In this document: positions 10,981 through 22,369 of the stretch, in pieces
How the letters are laid out: each line of letters opens with the position of its first letter
How positions within the stretch are numbered: the first letter of the stretch is position 1
From: Persicaria tinctoria
Taxonomy: Eukaryota; Streptophyta; Magnoliopsida; Caryophyllales; Polygonaceae
Length of the DNA stretch: 64,000 nucleotides
Direction of reading: 5' to 3'
Assembly: GCA_037127255.1 (NCBI GenBank)
Contig: JBANSL010000009.1
Location: 25,880,475 to 25,944,474 of the forward strand
Notes under the pieces: generated by a model
Told to the model about the DNA's origin: nothing
Database searches by the model: none
Seen by the model: only the letters and a program-made list of their open reading frames with translations
Made by a program: the position numbers and the translations under genes

Positions 10981-11951
10981 TCAAAATGTAACTACTATTG
11001 TCACCACTATAAAAATAAAGTTATATATACTGTCACTATTGTAAAAACACGATCACAGAGACTGTAATAAAAAGGAAATCATATAATAAGGGCAACACAA
11101 ACCCGAAAGGGGATTAATGAGAAGCCAAAATAAATGCGATGACAGTTCTCCTATAATATATGAATGGGTAAGAGGGTCATAGACACTGTAATTAAAATAA
11201 AAACAGTGTCATAGCCACTGTCACCATTATAAAAACAAAGTCATAGACATTGTAATCAAAAGAAAAACCATAGGACAAGGGAAGCACAAACCCTATAGGG
11301 GCTAATGAGAAGACAAAATACATGTGATGAAAATTCTTCTCTAATTTCCAATTTCTAGTTTTCAAGATTTTTTTTATAGTAGGGTCACCACAATAAAAAA
11401 AAATAAAAATGTAACTACTATTGTCACCACTATAAAAATAAAGTCATAAATATTGTCACCACTATAAAAACATGGTCATAGACACTGTAATCAAAGAAAA
11501 ATCATATGATAAGGGAATCACAAACCCTATAGGGGCTAATGACAAGCCAAAATAAATGTGGTGACAGTTTTCCTCTAATATATGAATGGGTAAGAGGGTC
11601 ATAGATGCTGTAAGCAAAATAAAAATAGGGTCATAGACATTGTCACCACTATAAAAAACAGGATCATAGACACTGTAATAAAAAGGAAAACTATATAGAC
11701 GATGTAACCAAAATAAAAACAGCTTTAGAGACACTGTCACCAATATGAAAAAGGGTCATAGACACTGTAATCAAATGGAAATACTAGGAAAAGGGAAGAT
11801 TAAACCATATAGGGGCTAATGAGATGCCGATATTCATGTGGTGATAGTTCTCCTCTAATATATGAATGGGTAAGAGGGACATAGACGCTGTAACCACTAT
11901 TAAAACAAGGTCATAGACCTTGTAATCACTATAAAAAAAAGGGGCAAAAAC
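10981..11951. repeat. 32-bp minisatellite complex, left part
   Basis: Degenerate tandem units of the type GGTCATAGACACTGTCACCA, followed by CTATAAAAACA, alternate with a longer block containing CCCTATAGGGGCTAATGAGA and an ATATGAATGGGTAAGAGGG stretch. It continues at 14742 after the solo LTR insertion. No coding potential. Confidence 0.85.
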
Positions 11952-14493
11952 TGTAACACCCCCTTTTTAAATCCCAAGGGAACGTTACAGTGCCAGTGAA
12001 TCCGCAGACTTTAATGTCTTTGAATTCACTTGAGGCTTATAGGGACATGCAACCATATTGCTCCCATAAATAAGATGATAATTTAAGCAAATAAAATAAA
12101 ATAGGCGGAAGTCAAATAAATATTCTAATTTAAAGTATCTGATCACACCAACATAAAAATACCAAAACCATAAGGTATAAATAATTCCAAGATAGCCAAA
12201 ACTAAAGTAGCATTTCTGAACTTTAAAGGTTAAAAAACTTGTAGTGTAAAGATTCAATAAATGATAGCCCGCTCTTCAACTCTCTCCTGCTCTGCTGCTT
12301 GCACTATACCTGTGGAATGTGGTCTGGTGTTTCGTGAGAACGAAGGACACCAGCCATCCAATAAATAGGATGGTTAGTACAATTACGACTAGCAAATGAT
12401 AGGGAAAATGTTCAGACTTTAACCATGCAGTGACCATGAAACGGTATGTCATAGGTTAAGGGAAAGACGCGAATATTTAATAAAGTGGAAACTGGTAAAA
12501 AGGCAAAATTCCAACCATGACTCAGATGATCGTGAGGATCGATGATATGATAAGATAAGGAATTATACCTCGAGTAAGAGTGAAGTATAATATAACTGAA
12601 TTGATCACCTATTAATAATCTCGATAATAATAATAATGTATATATGTAAATAACACACTATAAAACGCAGTGACACGGGTTCAGACTCAACTAGGACTGC
12701 GACCTGAGACTTTGAAGTCTAATAGGGACACGGGTCCAGACTCAACTAGGACTGCGACCTGAGACTGTTTAAAGTCTAGCTATTCCATGGAACCTTTTAG
12801 ATTGGGCTTTACACTATTCCCAACCTGCGAGATAGCCTTCGCAACTGAATTTAAGTCAATCCGCACTACGTGAGATGCACATCTTAACATATCATACCTA
12901 AGCATCACATTGTGCCTATCTTAACTTATCATACATAACCAGTTTATACTAGATGATCATAATAACGACATCAAACCAACAAGGACGTACAAGGACAGAT
13001 ATTTCAAGGATCTTAATATCGCATGCTATTAATTTGCATGAAAGAGACAAGCAGAATATCATGCAATTCGGAAGATGAAAATGGGCAATTTTTCCTTATC
13101 TCGAGTTATAAACAAATAATGCATTTAATACACTTATCACTATAATTAAATTAATAATTGCCCATTAATTTATACTGATGCCAATTTACAAATAAGGTGA
13201 TAAATTACATCAAGCAGACGAATATGCAATTTATCGAAATTAGCAGGGAAATTGGCCACAGGGCCGTATTCGACACAGAAGAAAAAAAGGCACGCCAAAA
13301 GAATCACGAAACATGCAAAAGGCATTGAACGAAATCACTTGCTCTAACTTTCGATGATCAGCTGATGATAACAAGGCGAGATTTTAGCACCTATTGAATC
13401 CAACGGAAAAAGGATATTAATATTGATATTTTTATAAAGTTAACTTTACTTAACTCAATTTGAAATTGAATTAATTATATAAAGTGAAATATCTATACCA
13501 ATATGAATTCCTCGGAAAGCGGGATCCGGCGTGGGTGCTTCGAGATTTCTTGGTGTCGCTGAAACGGGGAAGAATCGAACAGTTTAGAAATATTAACCAC
13601 TTAACTTAATAAATAATTAACTTAGGGCGAAAAACGGAAATTGTATAAAACAAGGGAAGCTTTTGTAATTTATTCAAAAGAGATTAAAAGGGACCCAGTT
13701 CATCCTCCTCGCACTCACGTACAGAGAAGAACAGAGGGACGAATTGCCGAGCTCCTCGGCGGCGATGGCTCACGGCAAGCGGCGATTGGCGACGCTCGAG
13801 AAGCAGTGGCCGACGACAACAGGGCGGCAGACCGGAGGCGGGTGCGGTGGTCTGACGGTTGTGGACTGCGGCAATCGCGGGCGGCACTCGGAAAGCGGAA
13901 ATCCGAGACGCAGGCACACGGGGCTCGGCAGGGCTGGGCGTGCTTCCGGTGATGGGTTGTGACTGCAATGGCTCGGTTGCTGGCGGTGGTTGCTCTCGAT
14001 TGCAGTGGTGGGCTGCTGCTCACGGTGGCTTTGAGAGAATTGGGAGAGGAGGAGATGTTTGTTTGAGTTGTGGTGGAATCAGCGAGACCCTCCCCCTATT
14101 TATATACTTGGAATCGAACAGGATAGGGAGGACGGGGTTAATCAGTTCCTTCCAATTGATGAGATCCGGCTAGTTGGTTAGGATTGGGGATAATTTTCTT
14201 TGGATTTGTCCGAAGGAAGAGATGTTCATCAAGAAAAAAATCTAAAGGAAGAGGTAAAAGAAAAGTGGGAATTTCCATCTTACTTTTTTTGTTTTACCGT
14301 AGCCTATCAATTAGGAGGAAGAGATGTGGTCTCCTCGTAGATGTGATTGGGCCACTTCCTCCTGCGCTCAACTTTAGGCTGGCAATTCTGGTCATCCAAA
14401 TACACAAATTGGGTCGAAAAATAGGCCCTTCTCTATTGGGTTTCCTCTTGTAGAAATGAAGTATGTGTTTGACTATATATTATACATATATAT

Positions 14494-14548
<55 letters not shown>

Positions 14549-14741
14549 TAGTGGAAATAAATATTATTTAATTTAACTCTATAAATTAAATAGCAAGAAG
14601 GTTTAGAGAATAAAATTAGAATAATATACTTATTATAATTTATATTATATATCTTATGTGAATTTATTAGTTTCCCAAATTCACATAGTATAATATAATA
14701 TTATTTAAAGAAATATCCCAAAAATAATTTGGGGTATTTCA
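11952..14741 (-). mobile_element. Solo LTR inserted in the minisatellite
   Basis: 2,790 bp. On the minus strand it begins TGAAATACCCC and ends GGGGGTGTTACA. It is flanked by the 5-bp duplication AAAAC at 11947-11951 and 14742-14746, and splits the minisatellite exactly. No primer site, gag or pol is present, so it is the product of LTR-LTR recombination. It includes a 56-bp tandem pair near 12670-12780 (GACTCAACTAGGACTGCGAC in each), an (AT)n tract at 14480-14542, and a GC-rich leader at 13690-14040. Confidence 0.85.
14096..14106 (-). promoter_or_regulatory. TATA box of the solo LTR
   Basis: The minus strand reads TATATAAATAGGGGGAGGG ahead of a pyrimidine-rich, GC-rich leader. This is a typical LTR core promoter arrangement and supports the minus orientation. 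Confidence 0.6.
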
Positions 14742-16360
14742 AAAACATTGTAACCACTATTAAAATAAGGTCATAGACACTTGTAACTAAAAACAAAACC
14801 CTATGATTAGGGAAGCACAAACCCTACAGGGGTTAATAAGAAGCCAAAAGAACACTTGTAACCAATATATGAATGGGTAAGAGAGTCATAGACACTGTCA
14901 CCACTATGAAAACAGGATAATAGACTGTCACCACTATAAAAACCGGGTCATAGACACTGTCACCGTTATGAAAAAAAGGTCCTAGACATTGTAATCAAAG
15001 AAAAACCTATAGACGTTGCAACCAAAATAAAATACGGGTTATAGAGACTGACACCACTATGAAAAAAGGGTCAAAGACATTGTAATCAAAGGAAAACCCT
15101 ACGACAAGGGAGTCACAAACCCTATAGGGGCTAATGAGAAGCCAAAATACATGTGGTGACAGTTCTCCTCTAATAACCGAATGGGTAAGGGGATCATAGA
15201 CGCTGTAATCAAAATAAAAACAGGGTCACAGACGTTGTAACCACTGTTAAAACAAGGTCATAGACTCTGTAATCACTATAAAAAAAGGGACAAAAACATT
15301 GTAACCACTATTAAAATAAGTTCATAGACACTTGTAACCAAAAGGAAAACACAAACCCTAAATGGGCTAATGAGAAGCCCAAAGAAAATGTGATGTACAC
15401 TATGGTTTAGGGTTTAGGGTTAAGTCTTTAGGGTTTAGGGCCAAGGCCCTAAACCCTAAACCCTAAAATGTTAAGTATAGTACATCGTTAAGAGATTATT
15501 GTTGCCACCAAATGGAAAACCCTAGGACAAGGTAAGCACAAACCCTAAAGGGGCTAATGAGAAGCCAAAAGACATTAGGTGGACGGTTCTCCTTCAATAT
15601 ATGAAAGGGTAAGAGAGTCATACACTGTCACCACTATCAAAACAGGATAATAAACATTGTCACCACTATAAAAACCGGGTCATAGACACTGTCACCACTA
15701 TGAAAAAAAGGTCATAGACAGTGTAATCAAAGGAAACCTTATAGACGTAACCAAAATAAAAACTAAGGTTATAGACACTGTCACCACTATGAAAAAAGGG
15801 TCAAAGACATTGTAATCAAAGGAAAACCCTACAACAAGGGAGGCACAAACCCTATAGGAGCTAATGAGAAGCCAAAATACATGTGGTGACAGTTCTCCTC
15901 TAATAAATGAATGTATAAGAGGGTCATAGACGTTGTAACCAAAATAAAAACAGGGTCATAGACACTGTAACCAAAATAAAAATAGGGTCATAAACACTGT
16001 TACCACTATAAAAAAAGAGTCATAAACATTGTAACCAAATGAAAACCCTTCCAATATATGAATGAGTAAGATAGTCATAGACGCTGTCACCACTATTAAA
16101 ACAAGGTAATAGACACTGTCACCACTATGAAAAAGGGGGTCATAGACACTGTAATCAAAGGAAAACCCTATAGACACTATAACCAAAATAAAAATAGGGT
16201 CATAGTCATTGTCACCGCTATAAAAACAAGGTCATAGACACTGTAACCAAAATAAAAAGAGGGTTATAAACACTGTCACCACTATAAAAACAGAGTAATA
16301 GACATTGTCACCACTATAAAATAGAGTTATAGACACTGTAACCACTATAAAAAAATACAA
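14742..16360. repeat. 32-bp minisatellite complex, right part
   Basis: Continuation of 10981-11951 with the same sub-units (GTCATAGACACTGTAATCAA, CACCACTATGAAAA). The longer block with GGGGCTAATGAGAAGCC recurs several times. A telomere-motif foldback interrupts it at about 15395-15495. Confidence 0.85.
15395..15495. repeat. Foldback of telomere-type repeats
   Basis: TTTAGGG units on the left and CCCTAAA units on the right meet head to head at GGGCCAAGGCCC. The outer arms GATGTAC and GTACATC extend the palindrome. The equivalent foldback occurs at the corresponding place of the other array (58085-58210), so it was present before the arrays separated. Confidence 0.85.
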
Positions 16361-16442
16361 AATATCTTTATTATTCTTTTCTTTAAAAAATTGAACTAAA
16401 AATTAAAATAAAATACGGAGTATAGTGTAAAGAGATGAGTGA

Positions 16443-17283
16443 ATTTTTTTTTGAAACGGAAAAAATTTGGCCATAGAGCTAAGCTCTATCAGCCAAGAGC
16501 ATCCTTGTGGATGAGAAGACATAACAGAGAGTCATCAGGCATCAAAGGTCCGTGTGAAGCATAGCTAATACGCGATAGGCGATCAACCATAGAATTTGCT
16601 TCTCGGAAGACATGACGAATCTCGACAGAACCAAAGAAACCCAGCGAGACTAGACTGTCCGAGACAATCATTTCAAAGTCTCCAGTAGGCTTCCCCAAAC
16701 CTTTAAGGCTTTTTATAACTGTTAAGTTATCTCCTTCAATAATCAGGTTTCTGATGTTTAGATCCTTGGCGGCCAGAAGACCCCGCCAAAGCCCCAGGCT
16801 CTCACAGCCACAAACAGAGCTAAAAGGCGAGACCCCCGAACCACTGAAAATAGGGGCACCTTTGTGGTCTCTTAGAATAAATCCAAAAGAGCCCCACCTA
16901 GAAGAAGGTAGTGAACCGTCGAAATTTAGTTTGTACGTGCCAATAGGAGGAGCTTCCCATTTGGTTCTTTTCCTTTTCGATATTGTTTTAGTTCGTTCCA
17001 CGTTCGTGTGTAGTTGTATATCTTTTTTACTTTCATCTATGTGAGATATTTTCCAGGTAAGTATTTGATCATTTACAAAAGACAGAATGCGTCTTATGTC
17101 AGGATTGATGCTATCGAATAATGTTTTGTTCCTGAAATACCATACTCCCCACCAAACAAAGGCGAGGTCTTCGAATCCTTTTTTTCCAATTGTGGTTTTT
17201 ATATCCCATATTGTTTCGTTTATATTTCCCTTTTTACTGAAGCAGCCATGAATTTTCATAAATGCGCTTGGGTTTTTTTGCCA
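16443..17283 (-). mobile_element. 5'-truncated LINE
   Basis: An 841-bp insertion with a short A tail (T run on the plus strand at 16443-16452) is flanked by the 15-bp duplication TAAAGAGATGAGTGA at 16428-16442 and 17284-17298. Only the 3' end of the element is present, which is usual for target-primed reverse transcription. Confidence 0.93.
16489..17259 (-). pseudogene. LINE ORF2 C-terminus: RNase H domain
   Basis: 256 residues open to the 5' truncation. The N-terminal part (FVWWGVWYFRN) matches the segment that follows the zf-RVT region in plant L1-type ORF2. From about residue 110 it is an RVT_3-type RNase H: LNFDGS (first Asp), CES (Glu), IEGDN (Asp) and REANSMVDRL (last Asp) are all present, so the four catalytic acids are kept. 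Reverse transcriptase and endonuclease are missing because of truncation. The frame uses an internal Met and has no promoter, so it is a remnant rather than a gene. Confidence 0.85.
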
Positions 17284-17298
17284 TAAAGAGATGAGTGA

Positions 17299-18239
17299 TT
17301 GGATGATGGAACAAGAAATGGCCCTTATTTATAAACTTTATTTTTATTGGCTTTTTCAATCAAAAGAAGTAAATGCATACAAGGGGAAATGGAGTAAAAA
17401 GACAAGGTCAAATTCAACATTTAATGTAAGTTTATAATAGAGAGGCAGACCAACAGTAGCCGCTTCACCCAATTTTTTTTGGTGACAAGGAGACAGACCG
17501 GTAGTGGCTTGCAAATGAGCTCCATTAATGGCTTGCAAATACTACAGTTTTGCCCATGAAAATGTGCATATGAACGACAGATAAATTAGCTCCATTTGTG
17601 CAGATCAATAGCCCTTGCCAAGCAATTGCCCAGCCTCTAGAAGTGGCTTACAAACCTCTTGAAGCTCTCCTTTCATCTGCTTTGAACTAATAAAAAATTC
17701 ACAATTGTCCTGCAATTTGCACTGCTGCTAGTGCAGGCACACCAGTGCACACCACGAGTCCACCAGATCGGAGAGAGAGAGAGAGAGTTACCGTGATGCA
17801 AGACAGCCAGAGAGAGACGACTAGACGAGATACGGAGAGAGCACTAGTGCACCGCCGGCCCACCGCTAATCCACCGGTGTTGGAGATAGCCGAGTCCGAG
17901 TCGAATCGGCGAACTCGATACAGTCGCGGTCCCGGCACCGGAAAAAAAAATCGACGAGGAATCAATCAAATTCGAGAGGTGAGGAATCAATCAAATTAAG
18001 TTCGAATTCGAAGGTCTGATTGAATTCGACGGCCAATTTGGAGGAGGGGCCCATGGTTCTCAGTTGGCACATTTCACCGACAACGGCGGCGGGGAGATGC
18101 ACATGCAGCTGTGGGAGGCGAAGGAGAACGAGGAGAAGGCGGAGGCCACGGAAACTAGTTCTTCGGTTGTGGAGAGGGAGGAGCGATAATGGAGGGCAGC
18201 CATGGATCTCTTCCTGCGCTCAGATCTGAATGAAAGAAA
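17299..18239. other. Unassigned interval with GC-rich block
   Basis: AT-rich until about 17690, then a GC-rich leader-like block (17700-18230) with a short GA run at 17770-17786. Similar GC-rich blocks lie inside the termini of the other copies of this DNA-element family. No gene recognised. Confidence 0.4.
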
Positions 18240-18380
18240 GGACGGGAACGGGGTGGGATAAATTAAAATGAGGGTAGTTGTATTATGAAAAAATAATGAA
18301 CATTTACTAGCAATGCTCCAATCTTAGGACATTTAGTATTTGGTCAAAAGGTCGAAGGCCTTTGGGCCAAATTATTTCCT
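18240..18380. mobile_element. Second right terminus of the minisatellite DNA-element family
   Basis: GGATAAATTAAAATGAGGG, ATTATGAAAAAATAATG, GGACATTTAGTATTTGG and GGCCTTTGGGCCAAAT follow in the order seen, reversed, at 56345-56460. It probably closes the element whose interior is the minisatellite at 10981-16360. Confidence 0.5.
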
Positions 18381-18430
18381 TTTTTAATAGCACTTAATAC
18401 AAAAAAAAAAACACAAAAAAAAAGTTGGAA

Positions 18431-18812
18431 GAGCAATCCCAACAACATCTCTAAAATACAAAAAAGTGTAAGTTTTAGAGAAAAAAAAGACATTTTTTCA
18501 CCCCAACAGTTTATGTAAACCCATTTATAAAATAGAGAAATAGAAAGAGAGGAAAAAAATCTATTTCGTTCCTTTCTATATATAAATTTAATGCTTACAC
18601 TTCATTTTGGCACCCCTATTCTACATGAATCATCATTTTTATCATTTTTTTTAACCATAAATTATCTATATATTATAAATTTTTGTATTGATTATAGTGT
18701 ATAATAAATGTAACATAGAGAAACTGTTGGAGTTGGGGTACATTTTTTTATAGAGATTTTTACATTTTGATCTCTATTTTAGAGATTTTTTACACTAGCG
18801 GTTGGGGTTGCT
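18431..18812. mobile_element. Tourist-like MITE
   Basis: About 380 bp with inverted ends GAGCAATCCCAAC and GTTGGGGTTGCTC and internal inverted stretches (TCTCTAAAAT / ATTTTAGAGA). The right flank is TAA; the left has GAA, possibly a mutated target duplication. AT-rich, non-coding. Confidence 0.65.
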
Positions 18813-19207
18813 CTAAAACTGGGGAAAGAAATCCACAGTTCTTGCATACCTTCTTCTTCAAAGTTCAATCCACAGTTCCAGACGTTGTTTTGCATAAATC
18901 ATGCTAAAAAAAATTGGGGCTTTTGTGTGAATTAGACAAGGATATTGATGGATTTTAGAGCTCTAATTTGGGTTGATTTGAGGAGGTTGTTGAGACTTCC
19001 AATTGGGGCTTTTGTGCGAATCAATTTGATGTTGTTGAGACTTCTAATTGGGGCTTTCAGATGGCTTTGGATGTAACGGCGATGGACTTTCCGCTAGAGG
19101 CGGTGGTTGCGGTCGTAACCCTGTGGCCCTGGGTATATGTGTATAATGCAAGAGGTCAGGTCGGGGTAGCCATGGTGGATTTGAGACATAGGGCGGTGAC
19201 TGCCCTG

Positions 19208-19284
<77 letters not shown>

Positions 19285-19491
19285 GGTAAGAGTATACTTT
19301 CCCACAATTGACTGAATTTTGGACGGAAAATTAACAAGGGTGGTCAATTGGTAACAAAAGTATTATAAATGGGGGGTTTCGATAAATAGGAATTTAAGGG
19401 GTGATTTTGAGCAAAGTGGCATATTTTAAGGGTGGTTTTATGCAGTTTACCCTAAATTAAAAGTATATAGATAAAATATACAGTAGCTAGC
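18813..19491. other. Unassigned interval with an AT microsatellite
   Basis: No gene recognised. TTGGGGCTTTTGTG-type words recur at 18915, 19003 and 19048. A pure (AT)n tract of about 72 bp lies at 19209-19280. Confidence 0.5.
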
Positions 19492-19494
19492 TAA

Positions 19495-19949
19495 GAGCAT
19501 CCACAATTTTTTATTTTTTATTTTTTTTATTAGATAAGAATTCGAGCTCAAACGAGGTTAAAGCTTGAGATGCCGAAGAATCGACAGATAGACTAATCGT
19601 CAACCTACAACATATTAAAAACACAAATTAGCACAGATGTAAGAAAAAGTCCAAATAACCCGAAGAAGTCGGCCGCCAGCAGAGGAGTCAAGGGAGGTCT
19701 ATGGCGAGCCACGAATGTCGACTAAGAGCATCCACAGTGAAGATACCTAAGTGGGCGTCTCCATTTTGAAAAAAAAAAAGAAATTAGATGACATAATGTC
19801 AAGAGAAATTTCGTTTTAAAATTTGTGAGCTAGAAACAAACCTAGAAATTAAGAAAACTTTAATCTAAAAAATCTGATATTTACATATTCTAAATTCTTT
19901 TCTTCTTTTTTTTTAAAAAAATTTTTGGATGTCTCCATTGTGGATACTC
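19495..19949. mobile_element. Tourist-like MITE split by a short retroposon
   Basis: Inverted ends GAGCATCCACA and TGTGGATACTC, flanked by TAA at 19492-19494 and 19950-19952, the usual 3-bp target duplication of PIF/Harbinger-derived MITEs. The insertion at 19506-19721 duplicated its left end. Confidence 0.75.
19506..19721 (-). mobile_element. Short non-LTR retroposon (SINE or truncated LINE tail)
   Basis: A 216-bp insertion with a plus-strand T-rich start (A tail of the minus strand) is flanked by the 15-bp duplication CTAAGAGCATCCACA at 19491-19505 and 19722-19736. Its 3' tail resembles that of the larger insertion at 20743-22357: a GTCGATTCTTCGGC stem-loop, CTCGAATT, then TATCTAATAAAAA. 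Confidence 0.85.
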
Positions 19950-19989
19950 TAAAAGCACCCAATGATTAGGTTCCTACTAAAAAAAATCA

Positions 19990-20617
19990 ATGTTATTTAC
20001 ACCCAAAATTTTACTATACACATCACACATCTTTTTTTTTTTAAAAAAAATACCCTGCTCCTCTTGAGTCACAGACGTGTGACTCAAGAGGCGCAATGTA
20101 TTTTATATACTCCCATCGTTCTTTTATAATTGTCGTTTTGAGATTTTTCACACTAATTAAGGCAACAATAGTGTTGATCAACACTATACTGTATGAATTA
20201 CAGATGTCTCTACAAATTCCAAATTAACTCAAATATTAACGCTAAAATTTGAATACCGGGGAGTATTAATTAGAGAAATTGAGGGAGTATTCATTAGATA
20301 GAGGAGATTGAGGGAGTATTGATTAGACGTAGCCACGTAGGAGTAAAAAAATGGGGGAATTGAGACTGTGTGATTATGTTCTTTTTTAACAAGGGGATTA
20401 AATAGTATGATAATAATTACAGAAGTGGCAGGAAATTAGAAAAAGTGGTGGGACCGGATGATAATGTCAAATATTTTCCTAAACATAAAATATCTTAAAA
20501 CGATAATTATAAAAGAACGGAGGGAGTATAAAGTACCATGCGCCTCTTGAGTCCCACGTCTGTGACTCAAGATGGGTAGAGTGTGGTGTATATAGTAAAT
20601 TTTGTGAGTGTAAATAT
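19990..20617. mobile_element. Foldback MITE enclosing a Stowaway MITE
   Basis: The left arm (TATTTACACCCAAAATTT ... CTCTTGAGTCACAGACGTG) and the right arm (its reverse complement ending near 20617) form an imperfect inverted repeat of roughly 110 bp. The Stowaway element at 20110-20526 sits in the middle. Exact outer ends and target duplication are uncertain. Confidence 0.65.
20110..20526. mobile_element. Stowaway-like (Tc1/mariner) MITE
   Basis: CTCCCATCGTTCTTTTATAA and its inverted partner ending GAACGGAGGGAG are flanked by TA on both sides. The CTCCCTCCGT-type end and TA target are diagnostic of plant Stowaway elements. Confidence 0.85.
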
Positions 20618-20742
20618 TATCACTGTTGAACAAAAATGCGCGAATAATTGTAAAACATATTTTATTTAATTTTTAGAATTTGAGTTCGACCCCTTTTGGT
20701 TATCCTCTTGATTCGAAGTTGTACTGACACCAAGACTTGAGT

Positions 20743-22357
20743 TTTTTTTTTATTAGGAAATAATTCGAGACCAGACAAACCTGGACCTCGAAGGCCGACA
20801 AGTCGGCAGACGGAAACCGTCATAAAGAGATAAAATACAACGAAGGTGCAAGACACAAGCACACAAGCTCTACAAAGAGAAACAAGCCCAACTAAATCGG
20901 ACGAGATGCGGACGTAGACGATCGAACAAAGCCAAGCGCTACCAACAACAGCACCGTAGGCCGGCGGTACATCAGGAGACACCTGTGGGCAGTGAAGACG
21001 AAGCTCCAAGGAAACAGCCTTCCGGAAAAGGAGACGCCTCGATACACACTGCCACGACCCCAGCCTGACCCGACTCCGAACAGCCAGAACCCCATCACCG
21101 AAGAAGAAACGCCAGTCCCCCAAACCGCAGAGCAACACCACCTGAATCGAAAACGCACCAGAACCCAAGCGGGAGATAAACTAGCCCAAACCAGGGATTA
21201 TTTGTGTATAAATATATAAATATATATTTATATAACATTTTTTAAAAAAATTATGTAATTATTATTGATTAATTAAGTATTAGGGCTAACTTTGGGCCCA
21301 AGGATATGCCTTGGGCCCAAAGGGTGACTATCAGGCCCAAGCCACTGCTAGGGCAAGGAGTAGTCCCAAGTGAACAAGAGAAAACTCCCCGGCAAACCAG
21401 AAGCCGACAAGGGGCGGAAGGGTGGCAAGAGAATGATCGATCTGAGCCGGAGGCGGAGGGAGGCCCTCCGAGAGAAATCCCAACAACATCCAGAAGAAGG
21501 CGACGAGGGGGAGGGATGGGGAGTGTCAGATTTGGGGTGAAAGCCACACAGATGTAACTGGTGATGGATCCTTAATCAGAGATTAGAATAGCGGTCGACG
21601 AGGGCAGATCAGCAACCGAACCACGATGGCGGCAGAACCCCGAACCAAGGATCCGAGGACCAGAACTGCCATAGGGCCGGCGTCGCCAGACTGGAGTAGT
21701 GGATGGAAGATGAACGGAGGAAGGGCGAGCGCGGAGAGACAGTGGCCACTCGCACCGCCGAGACAAAACGATTAGAAATTGGGTTCAGAGTCAACCGAAT
21801 AGACATGGAAGGGGAAGAGAGGACAAGGGGATGAAGTCCACAACATCCCACAAATCCCCAACCATGAGATTGTTAATGATCGGATCCGAGCGAGACCGAT
21901 GGTTGAGAATCGGGTTAGGAAGTTCCACCAACACCAGGACGGAGAATTCCGCAGCCGTGGGACAGGGCACACCAAGCAGAGCATCCAGATAGAAGCAAAG
22001 TGGAGGTGCGCCGGTGGAAGTGAAGGCCGAAGTCGTGCTCAACCACGCTGGTTTGTGCTCCTGAAGGAGATTTAGGGGCTCCCGAGGGAGATTTAGAGGC
22101 TCTCGGAGGAGATTTAGAGGCTCTCGGAGGAGATTTAGGGGCTCCCGGAGGAGGGGTTTGGGCTCTCAAGAGAGAGTTTCATTTTTCCTGTGTTAAATTT
22201 GCCCCCTGCCATGGGGATGAAGAACGATGAACAACAAAAGTGGGGGAGATGGTGTTCGGCGATGTTGTTCCGACCCAGCTTGGGGTTTTCTCCAAGCGCT
22301 CAAAAAGAGAACGACAAGTAGGATATTGAAATTCGATATAAAAATGCACTTATTATT
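20743..22357 (-). mobile_element. Non-LTR retrotransposon derivative
   Basis: A 1,615-bp insertion has an A tail on the minus strand (plus-strand T run at 20742-20751) and an 18-bp duplication TGACACCAAGACTTGAGT at 20725-20742 and 22358-22375. It contains GC-rich segments separated by an AT-rich gap (21190-21270) and a 27-bp tandem repeat. No reverse transcriptase was recognised, so it is an internally deleted LINE or a composite retroposon. Confidence 0.85.
22078..22160 (-). repeat. 27-bp tandem repeat in the retroposon
   Basis: About three to four copies of a unit with GGAGGAGATTTAGAGGCTC. In one minus-strand frame this gives repeated PPRASKS/PSGAPKS peptides near the possible 5' end of an ORF1-like region. 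Whether it is translated is unknown. Confidence 0.75.
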
Positions 22358-22369
22358 TGACACCAAGAC

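Noticed and set aside
13641..14173. Overlapping open frames in the GC-rich part of the 11952-14741 LTR
   Set aside because: Open on both strands because of base composition; they lie in the LTR leader downstream of its TATA box and show no domain.
15395..15495. Chromosome-end or fusion relic
   Set aside because: Only a few telomere units are present, embedded in a mobile minisatellite and repeated at 58 kb.
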